This document shows positions 1 to 6,078 of a stretch of DNA of 42,084 nt, one piece after another; positions within the stretch are counted from its first letter, which is position 1; every line of letters starts with the position of its first letter. The DNA is from Desulfamplus magnetovallimortis. Its GTDB lineage: Bacteria > Desulfobacterota > Desulfobacteria > Desulfobacterales > Desulfobacteraceae. The notes beneath the pieces were generated by a model, which made no database searches, was not told the DNA's origin, and saw only the letters and a list, made by a program, of their open reading frames with translations. The translations under genes were made by a program, and so were the position numbers. The stretch lies in NCBI RefSeq assembly GCF_900170035.1, contig NZ_LT828553.1:8369-50452 (forward strand). The letters are read 5' to 3'.

Positions 1-141
1 TGAGTCAACTTTGAGTATATAGATAAAAATCTTATCATCCACAACTTCTCTAATCTACCACCCAAAAATAGTATTTCCAAAGAAATTGAAAACACAATAT
101 ATGGTGTAATAGTTCAGAATTTACGACTCTTGAGAGAAATA

Positions 142-170
142 TTGACCTTGCTCTCAAACAAGGCTATCTT
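142..170 (+). promoter_or_regulatory. Possible sigma70 promoter of upp-uraA
   Basis: TTGACC at 142-147, a 17-base spacer and TATCTT at 165-170 fit a housekeeping promoter with a mediocre -10 box. It would give a leader of about 87 bases before the upp start codon. Positions 1-141 hold no gene I can support. This is a match by eye only. Confidence 0.35.
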
Positions 171-263
171 AACGCGGAATCGTAAAATAGTCTTAAGGTT
201 AGACTGAGAAGATGTTCAGTGAGATTGAACAAAATGTGCTTCAAATTCAAAAAGGAGAAAAAC

Positions 264-890
264 ATGCCCGTCTATGTAGAGGATCACCCGCTTATACGTC
301 ACAAACTTGGTTTGATGAGAGAAAAGGATATATCAACAAAAGATTTCAGGGATCTTGCATCTGAAGTCGCAAGGCTTCTGACCTATGAAGCAACGCAGGA
401 TCTTGAAACCGAAACCCAGGTTATTCAGGGTTGGGCAGGGGATGTTGAGGTTGAAAGAATCAAGGGAAAAAAGATTACCATTGTTCCGATACTAAGGGCA
501 GGACTTGGAATGATGGATGGGGTCATTGACCTTATCCCCTCAGCCAAAGTAAGTGTTGTGGGTTTTTACAGAAATGAAGAGACCCTGCAGCCTGTGCAAT
601 ATTATGTCAAGACTGCAAGCGCCATGTCCGAAAGAACAGCCCTGATTCTGGATCCCATGCTGGCAACAGGCGGCACCCTGATTGCCACAATTGACCTGTT
701 AAAAGAAGCAGGTTGCAAAAATATCAAAGGGCTTTTCCTTGTTGCTGCTCCCGAGGGAATAGCAAAAGTAGAGGCAAAGCATCCTGATGTAGATATACAT
801 GTGGCTGCAATTGATGATCGTCTCAACGAGGTTGGTTATATACTTCCAGGACTTGGGGATGCCGGAGATAAAATTTTTGGAACAAAATAA
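264..890 (+). CDS. upp: Uracil phosphoribosyltransferase
   Basis: Converts uracil and PRPP to UMP in the cytosol (pyrimidine salvage). The start at 264 is chosen because AAGGAG lies 8 bases upstream and it gives 208 residues, the family's usual length; an upstream in-frame start at 219 has no ribosome binding site. Visible motifs are the PRPP-binding loop [12 protein letters not shown] and the C-terminal uracil-binding segment [16 protein letters not shown]. The uracil permease gene follows 150 bp downstream on the same strand, so the two probably form a salvage operon, an arrangement common in bacteria. Nothing in the protein looks damaged. The identification is secure. Confidence 0.96.
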   Translation: MPVYVEDHPLIRHKLGLMREKDISTKDFRDLASEVARLLTYEATQDLETETQVIQGWAGDVEVERIKGKKITIVPILRAGLGMMDGVIDLIPSAKVSVVGFYRNEETLQPVQYYVKTASAMSERTALILDPMLATGGTLIATIDLLKEAGCKNIKGLFLVAAPEGIAKVEAKHPDVDIHVAAIDDRLNEVGYILPGLGDAGDKIFGTK

Positions 891-916
891 ATATTTGTAA
901 GTATTGTGTGATGTGC

Positions 917-971
917 TTTTTCAGGTGGTGACCCGCGGCAGAATTCTCATTTTTCTGGCCTCGTCATTTGC
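917..971 (+). repeat. 55-bp displaced copy of an internal uraA segment
   Basis: Positions 917-971 match 1234-1288 inside uraA at a constant offset of 317 bases with four mismatches (945, 947, 948, 960). The copy is still in a frame that reads QVVTRGRILIFLASSFA, against QVVTRGRIPIFLASSFA in the permease. It lies between upp and the uraA ribosome binding site. The small open frame around it (904-1092) runs on into the start of uraA and is not treated as a gene. Confidence 0.85.
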
Positions 972-1040
972 CGTTCATTCAAATTACCTTGCACTGACAA
1001 AAGAAAAGGATAACCCTGTAAAAAGGAGAAGAGATAAAAC

Positions 1041-2315
1041 ATGTCGGATTTTTCATCAACATCCCTGTCAACAAAAGATAATGCTGGCTTGACTGAATAT
1101 CATTTAAGGCCCAAGGATGCTCTTCTTGGTGCCCAGATGCTCTTTGTGGCTTTTGGCGCTCTGGTACTCGTTCCGCTGCTCACGGGACTTGACCCAAATG
1201 TTGCTCTTTTTACGGCAGGAGCAGGAACACTTATTTTTCAGGTGGTGACCCGCGGCAGAATCCCTATTTTTCTGGCTTCGTCATTTGCGTTTCTTCCACC
1301 CATCATGTACGGCGTTAAAACATGGGGAATCCCGGGAACCATGTGTGGCCTGTGCGCTGCCGGTTTTGTATATGTTGTATTAAGCTTTCTCATAAGATGG
1401 CAGGGCAGTGAGATAATAAAAAAGATATTGCCTCCTGTTGTAACAGGTCCTGTCATAATGGTTATCGGACTCATACTTGCTCCTGTGGCTGTTAACATGG
1501 CAATGGGGAAAACCGGAGACGGCTCATTTGAACTTTTTCCACGCAACACAGCCATGGTAATCTCCCTTATCTCCCTTGCAACAACAATACTTGTTTCAAT
1601 TATGGGAAAAGGCATCCTGAGACTTATTCCCATACTATGCGGTATAATTGTGGGCTATATACTGTCACTTGTCTTTGGAATTGTGGATTTTTCACCAGTA
1701 ACTAATGCCGCATGGTTTGCTGTTCCGTCTTTTGTATTGCCGGAGTGGAACTTTCAGGCAATTTTTTACATAGTTCCCATCGCCATTGCACCGGCCATTG
1801 AGCATTTTGGAGATGTGCTTGCCATAGGCGGTGTAACAGGCAAGGACTATCTAAAGGACCCCGGTGTTGAGAACACCATGCTTGGAGATGGCCTTGCAAC
1901 ATCATTTGCATCATTTTTAGGTGGCCCTCCCAACACCACCTACTCCGAGGTTACAGGTGCTGTTGCCCTGACAAGGGTTTTTAATCCAGCGATCATGACC
2001 TGGGCTGCCATTACTGCCATCCTTCTTGCTTTTGTGGGAAAAGTTGGTGCCATTCTCCAAACCATCCCAGCACCTGTCATGGGTGGCATCATGCTGCTTC
2101 TTTTTGGTGCAATAATGGTTATAGGTATGAATACCCTTGTTCAGTCAGGCGAGGATCTTACAAGCCCCAGAAATTTAAGCATTGTTGCATTAATTCTGGT
2201 GTTCGGAATCGGAGGGATGAGTTTTTCAGCAGGGGATTTTACGCTTCAGGGAATAGGACTTGCGGGAATTCTTGGAGTTGCTATGAATCTTTTGCTTCCC
2301 TCTGATAAGAGATAG
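1041..2315 (+). CDS. uraA: Uracil permease (NCS2 family)
   Basis: Inner-membrane uracil:proton symporter of the nucleobase-cation symporter 2 family, 424 residues, the normal length. Most of the protein is hydrophobic with many membrane spans. The conserved carboxylate motifs are visible as APAIEHFGD and, about 50 residues later, NTTYSEVTGAV, corresponding to the glutamates that contact uracil and carry protons in UraA. The start at 1041 follows AAAAAGGAG by about 13 bases. It lies downstream of upp, which uses the imported uracil. A 55-bp copy of codons around residues 65-83 sits just upstream of the gene. Confidence 0.95.
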   Translation: MSDFSSTSLSTKDNAGLTEYHLRPKDALLGAQMLFVAFGALVLVPLLTGLDPNVALFTAGAGTLIFQVVTRGRIPIFLASSFAFLPPIMYGVKTWGIPGTMCGLCAAGFVYVVLSFLIRWQGSEIIKKILPPVVTGPVIMVIGLILAPVAVNMAMGKTGDGSFELFPRNTAMVISLISLATTILVSIMGKGILRLIPILCGIIVGYILSLVFGIVDFSPVTNAAWFAVPSFVLPEWNFQAIFYIVPIAIAPAIEHFGDVLAIGGVTGKDYLKDPGVENTMLGDGLATSFASFLGGPPNTTYSEVTGAVALTRVFNPAIMTWAAITAILLAFVGKVGAILQTIPAPVMGGIMLLLFGAIMVIGMNTLVQSGEDLTSPRNLSIVALILVFGIGGMSFSAGDFTLQGIGLAGILGVAMNLLLPSDKR

Positions 2316-2334
2316 CGGAATTCTTCAAAAATCT

Positions 2335-2386
2335 GCCACCATACTATTGTATTTTGGGTTTTATGTAAATTGCAATATATGGTGGC
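2335..2386 (+). terminator. Inverted repeat after uraA, possible terminator
   Basis: GCCACCATACTATTG (2335-2349) and CAATATATGGTGGC (2373-2386) pair over 14 positions with one bulged base and a 23-base loop. A T-rich tract follows at about 2397-2403. The long loop and the 10-base gap before the T tract make it less than a textbook terminator, but it lies 20 bases after the uraA stop and before a convergent gene. Confidence 0.4.
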
Positions 2387-2401
2387 CACCGAGAAAATTT
2401 T

Positions 2402-2478
2402 TTTTATATGAAAGTCTCTATAACATCCTGTTTTTTAAATGACTTTCATCTTTCATTGTGGCAGATCAGACTGCCATG
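2402..2478 (-). repeat. Dispersed palindromic repeat 'beta', copy 1
   Basis: Read on the minus strand this segment aligns with 39251-39333 and, less well, with 5977-6050. Shared blocks include GCCACAAT followed by GATGAAAGTC and ACAGGATGTTA. ATGAAAGTC and GACTTTCAT form an inverted repeat within the copy. It fills most of the gap between uraA and the SH3-domain gene. No coding function is seen. Confidence 0.6.
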
Positions 2479-2529
2479 GGCGGCATATGAAAAAGATCTG
2501 CTGTTCTTTATCCGGCTTTCATATTTTTG

Positions 2530-3141
2530 TCAAAGCAGAGAATTTCTCTTCTCCTTTTTTGCACTGACCCCGAGAATTATCCCAACAAGAAGGACACCTG
2601 CGCCACTTATAAACCATATCATATCCTCATTTTTCAACTGACTTTCAAGGGTTGACACACGTTCTTTCTGCTCTTCAAGCTGACGTGCAGCTTCATTGTA
2701 TTTTTGTTCCATGACCAGAAATGTAGAAGATTTTTCCTTGAGAATGTTGTATGATTTTTCAAGGTTGATAAGTTTTTCCCGCGTTTCCGAGAGTTCAAGA
2801 TTGTCTGTTTTCATTTTATCCAGCATTACAGAGAGCTCCTGGTTCTTCTCTCTGAGTTCATCAACAATGAGTGCAAGAGGTCTGTTTTTTGTTATAAAAC
2901 GGGTAAGCACCCATCCCTCTTTACCGTTGGCAGCCCTTACCCTTGACCACTCTTTTGAGTATTCCAGCATTGTCAGAATATCACCGGATGATACCATTGA
3001 GATGACTTTGTGACTGACTCCCGGGCCTGTCCTCATGGTAATTTTCATCAGTTCACTTACATAGTACTGCTCTGCACTGGCATTGTTGTTGATTGATAAA
3101 ATTATGATAACCGTTATTATAATTTTTATTATGGCTTTCAC
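2530..3141 (-). CDS. Membrane-anchored bacterial SH3-domain protein
   Basis: A 203-residue protein that starts with GTG, preceded by AAAAGGTGAG at good spacing. Order of parts: signal peptide about 1-23 ending NNNASA, one bacterial SH3 (SH3b) domain about 24-88 with MRTGPGVSHKVI and GWVLTRF, a coiled coil about 95-172 rich in E, K and L, a membrane helix about 177-197, and a short basic tail. This layout matches the SH3-and-anchor family (TIGR04211, related to YgiM), thought to sit in the inner membrane with the SH3 domain in the periplasm, possibly contacting peptidoglycan. The exact role is unknown. It stands alone, convergent with uraA. Confidence 0.85.
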   Translation of the reverse strand: MKAIIKIIITVIIILSINNNASAEQYYVSELMKITMRTGPGVSHKVISMVSSGDILTMLEYSKEWSRVRAANGKEGWVLTRFITKNRPLALIVDELREKNQELSVMLDKMKTDNLELSETREKLINLEKSYNILKEKSSTFLVMEQKYNEAARQLEEQKERVSTLESQLKNEDMIWFISGAGVLLVGIILGVSAKKEKRNSLL

Positions 3142-3389
3142 TTAGCTCACCTTTTCAATGACAAATTCCAAGTAAATGTGCCCATTACTAACATTGCAGA
3201 GAAAATTGATCAATACAAAATTGCCTTTCTTTTAAACCTGCTAATATACTGTCTGGCAATATTAAAAAATTATCTGCAAGGCATGATAACAGTGTTAGAT
3301 TGATCATTTCGGTTGTTGTTGTTTTTGATTTACACCAGTGTTGAATTTGGTTGACGATTGCCACTGTTTTTTTTATATTAAGGAACAAC

Positions 3390-3450
3390 TTTACCGTGGC
3401 AGTGGATAAAATTTCCATCTTTGGTGGTGGCTGTATTACAGTCATGTACG
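3390..3450 (+). repeat. Diverged single unit of the two-hairpin repeat
   Basis: The 61-base unit starts TTTACCGTGG like the array units and ends before TTTAG. Its second hairpin is TGGCTGT-ATT-ACAGTCA, seven pairs including one G-T (G-U in RNA) pair. It is separated from the main array by 200 bp of unrelated sequence. Confidence 0.6.
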
Positions 3451-3650
3451 TTTAGAATTAATTTGCCCATTTGCTTCACCAAAATGACTTTACAATAGCG
3501 TTTTTGATGAAGGTGCCGCAGTAATTCAAGTGTGCTGATACAGTAACCAGATTTGAAAAACAACAACTTTCAGCCAGATAAAGCACTTAAAAAATCGCAA
3601 TTGAAAGCACTTAAAAATCGTTATGGTATGATAAATGCTATAATATTATT

Positions 3651-3989
3651 TTTACCGTGGAAATAGATACATTATTCCCATGTTCGGGGGTGGCTGAATC
3701 ACAGCCATGTCTGTTTACCGTGAAAACACATTCTGTTTTCATGATCGGGGGTGGCCGAAATCTCATTTGGCCATGAGTGTTTACCGTGAAAATAACTATC
3801 ATTTTTATATTTGGGTGTGATTGATACGTAATCATTCATGTCTGTTTACCGTGAAAATGGATACATATTTTCATATTCGGGGGTGGCTGAGTCACAGCCA
3901 TGTCCGTTTACAGTGAAAATGACTATCATTTATCGTGAAAATGACGATCATTTTTATATTGGGGGGTGATTGATACGCAATCATGCCTG
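3651..3989 (+). repeat. Tandem array of ~63-bp two-hairpin units (upstream array)
   Basis: Units begin with TTTACCGTG at 3651, 3714, 3780 and 3845, with a partial unit at 3907 and a further one at about 3929; lengths are 62-66 bases. Two unit types are mixed. Type A has a GGGGGTGGC core with GGCTG/CAGCC arms. Type B has a GGGTGATTGATACG core with TGATT/AATCA arms. Each unit has a first hairpin after the conserved start (for example TGAAAACA 3721-3728 with TGTTTTCA 3734-3741) and a second after the G-run, and most end CATGTCTG-like. The array ends about 165 bp before the sigma54 activator gene. A matching array lies just after that gene. Confidence 0.85.
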
Positions 3990-4057
3990 TTTACTAACAT
4001 CTTTTTTCATATATTCAAAATCGACATCTTATTTCTTTTTCAGAAATTATTGAATCT

Positions 4058-4079
4058 GTCTGAATCAGGATAACCAGGA
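4058..4079 (+). repeat. Dispersed 22-bp repeat 'gamma', copy 1
   Basis: GTCTGAATCAGGATAACCAG plus two more bases is identical to 14677-14698. Here it stands without the large hairpin seen at the second copy. It lies 75 bp upstream of the activator gene. Confidence 0.6.
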
Positions 4080-4154
4080 ATAAAACTTATACTAAACATT
4101 ATATCGATTCTCAATCTTGCAATACTGTAAACAAAGGAAGGAACAGGTTCAACA

Positions 4155-5771
4155 ATGGAAAAAACAATTGCCTTGAATCAACGGCTTTCAGATCTGAAAA
4201 ATCGTCTTGATCAGATTGAATCAGCCTGGACAATTACTGATCATGAAGTGACCCTTGAATTTTTTGTAAAACATATTCCCGAACTGGTCAGGGCGGAACG
4301 GTGCAGTATTTTTGTTGCAGAGCCTGGTATGGAAAAAATTTGGCTGAAATATGGAAGCGGCCTTGAACATCAAAAAATTGAAGCCCCCCGTGAAGGAAGT
4401 ATTGTCGGTGAGTCAATATCCAATGGTACTGTACTCATTGAAAATAACCTTGCCAGTCGTAATGGCTTTCATAATATTTCAGACATGAAAACACAGTTTG
4501 TTACCCGTAATATTATCTGCATCCCCATAAACAGCCTTGTGGGCGGAGAGCGTATCGGAGCAATAGAGGTTCTTAACAAAAAAGATGGAAAAAATTTTGA
4601 CAATGAGGATCTTCAGCTACTTCTCACCATTGAAAAATATCTTGCACTTGCACTGGAAAGTTCTGTAATCAACAATCGACTCAAAAGTATCTCAAACCAG
4701 ATATCCAACAATATTGATTACCTGAATCAGGAGAGCATAGGAAATGTAACTTTTATTGCAAAGAGCGCATCCATGAGAAAACTTCTTGATACAGTTTCCC
4801 GTGTAAGTCGTGTTCCTGTCAATGTGCTTATAACAGGAGAAAGCGGTACCGGAAAAGAGGTGATTGCCCGCCTTATTCATAACAGCAGTGAGAGATATAA
4901 TGGCAGATTTGTTCCTGTCAACTGCTCTTCTATTCCGGAGAACCTCATGGAGAGCGAATTTTTTGGGCATACAAAAGGTGCTTTCACCGGTGCCATTGCA
5001 AATCGAGCAGGTAGGTTTGAAGAGGCAAATAAAGGCTCTCTTTTTCTTGATGAAATTGGTGAGATGCCGCTTATGATTCAACCCAAATTTTTGAGGGTTC
5101 TTCAGGAGAATGAAGGAAGCCGCATAGGCAGCAACACCATTGAACAGTATGATTTTCGCCTTATAAGCGCCACATGCCGTGATTTAAAACAGCTTGTTGA
5201 TGAAGGGGTATTCAGAGAAGATCTCTATTTTCGCCTTTTTTCCGTGGAGATTCATATTCCACCCCTGCGGGAAAGAACAGATGACATAATTCCCCTTGCC
5301 TTGATGTTTTCATCGAGAATATCCACCAGATTTAAGCGCAAAACAGCAGGATTTGACAAGGAGACACTAAAACTCTTTGAGCGTTTTCCCTGGCCAGGCA
5401 ATGTGAGGCAGCTTATACATGAAATTGAACGTCTTATTGCCTTGACTCCTGAAGGTGAAAATCTCTCCATTGAAAACTGTTCATCCCATATACAGGAATT
5501 TAGAGAGGGTAACTATAATGACACTTTTTGCTCATCTGTCAGTTCTTCACTCATTAGCCATTCTGCCATTTGTGCCTCTCAGGATAATAACTTGGTGAAT
5601 ACCTCTTTGAATTTAAAGGACTTTGTCGAAAAATCAGAAAAACTTTACATTGAAAAAATTCTTGAAGAGTGTGGAAACAATAAAACAAAGACTGCCGAAG
5701 CTCTTGGAATCTCAAGGCAGGCACTCTACAAAAAGATGAATCAGTTTGCGCTTTCGGAAAATGCTGCATAA
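4155..5771 (+). CDS. GAF-domain sigma54-dependent transcriptional activator
   Basis: A 538-residue cytosolic enhancer-binding protein. Order: GAF sensory domain about 20-175; sigma54-interaction AAA+ domain about 205-430 with Walker A GESGTGKE at 228, the sigma54-contacting GAFTGA at 275, Walker B LFLDEIGEM near 297-305 and an FPWPGNVRQL segment; and a C-terminal Fis-type helix-turn-helix (KTAEALGISRQALYKKM). It belongs with the NifA/NorR/FhlA type, where a small ligand or another protein acts through the GAF domain; the signal here is unknown. GGAAGG is about 13 bases before the ATG, a rather wide spacing. The gene is framed on both sides by the same tandem repeats, which might be its own binding or RNA control sites; that is inference. 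Confidence 0.92.
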   Translation: MEKTIALNQRLSDLKNRLDQIESAWTITDHEVTLEFFVKHIPELVRAERCSIFVAEPGMEKIWLKYGSGLEHQKIEAPREGSIVGESISNGTVLIENNLASRNGFHNISDMKTQFVTRNIICIPINSLVGGERIGAIEVLNKKDGKNFDNEDLQLLLTIEKYLALALESSVINNRLKSISNQISNNIDYLNQESIGNVTFIAKSASMRKLLDTVSRVSRVPVNVLITGESGTGKEVIARLIHNSSERYNGRFVPVNCSSIPENLMESEFFGHTKGAFTGAIANRAGRFEEANKGSLFLDEIGEMPLMIQPKFLRVLQENEGSRIGSNTIEQYDFRLISATCRDLKQLVDEGVFREDLYFRLFSVEIHIPPLRERTDDIIPLALMFSSRISTRFKRKTAGFDKETLKLFERFPWPGNVRQLIHEIERLIALTPEGENLSIENCSSHIQEFREGNYNDTFCSSVSSSLISHSAICASQDNNLVNTSLNLKDFVEKSEKLYIEKILEECGNNKTKTAEALGISRQALYKKMNQFALSENAA

Positions 5772-5778
5772 ATCCGTT

Positions 5779-5966
5779 TTTACCGTGGAAATAGATACAT
5801 TATTTCCATGATCGGGGGTGGCTGAATGCCGGCCATGACCGTTTACCGTGAAAATGACTATTATGTTTATACTTGGGGTGATTGATACACAAGCATGAAT
5901 GTTTACCATGAAAATGACTATCATTTTTATATTTGGGGTTGATTGATACGTAATCAATCATGCCCG
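5779..5966 (+). repeat. Tandem array of two-hairpin units (downstream array)
   Basis: Three units start at 5779, 5842 and 5902 (63, 60 and 65 bases), in the same orientation as the upstream array, beginning 8 bases after the activator stop codon. Unit 1 is type A: GGAAATA 5787-5793 pairs perfectly with TATTTCC 5801-5807, and its second arms are TGGCTG/CGGCCA with one T-G pair. Units 2 and 3 are type B. In unit 3, AAAATGA 5911-5917 pairs with TCATTTT 5921-5927. The minus-strand open frame across the array (5712-5957) is an artefact of the repeat. Confidence 0.85.
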
Positions 5967-5976
5967 TTTACTGCAT

Positions 5977-6050
5977 AACGTGTATGGCGGATGACCGCCA
6001 CAATTGAAGAGCTGAAACTCTTTTTAAAACAGCTAAAGAGAGGCACATAG
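5977..6050 (+). repeat. Dispersed palindromic repeat 'beta', copy 2
   Basis: Begins AACGTGTATGGCGGATGACC and contains the hairpin GGCGG-ATGA-CCGCC. It aligns with 39251-39333 over the block GATGACCGCCACAAT. It ends 28 bp before the cyclase start codon, so it lies in that gene's leader or promoter region. Confidence 0.6.
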
Positions 6051-6078
6051 TAAAAAAATAAGAAGGGGGGGGCTGAAC

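Larger units (their letters stand above)
3142..4154. other. 1-kb gene-free region with repeat arrays
   Basis: No credible gene was found. The short open frames here, on the minus strand at 3188-3445, 3378-3566 and 3638-3835, lack ribosome binding sites and largely trace the repeats. Contents: an isolated repeat unit at 3390-3450, a short direct repeat (AAAGCACTTAAAAA-ATCG at 3580-3597 and 3604-3620), the main tandem array at 3651-3989, and a 22-bp dispersed repeat at 4058-4079. Confidence 0.75.

Noticed and set aside
4-207. Open frame of about 67 codons at the left edge on the plus strand
   Set aside because: It follows an in-frame stop at 1-3, has no ATG or ribosome binding site and resembles nothing I recognise; probably chance.
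904-1092. 62-codon open frame between upp and uraA
   Set aside because: Its only protein-like part is the displaced uraA fragment; the rest overlaps the uraA ribosome binding site and start in another frame.
3179-3304. Short hydrophobic frame (about 40 codons) starting with GTG
   Set aside because: No ribosome binding site and no recognisable family; not enough to call a gene.
3638-3835. Minus-strand frames with repeated FTVNxHG…ISTVK motifs, also at 5712-5957
   Set aside because: They are translations of the tandem repeat. Unit lengths of 60-66 bases are not all multiples of three, there is no ribosome binding site, and conservation follows hairpin pairing rather than codons.
3651-3989. 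Possible CRISPR array
   Set aside because: The units are contiguous and no unique spacers of constant length separate them; there are no cas genes nearby.
3651-5966. Possible integron attC sites
   Set aside because: The units do not flank successive gene cassettes and I see no attC core sites or integrase gene.
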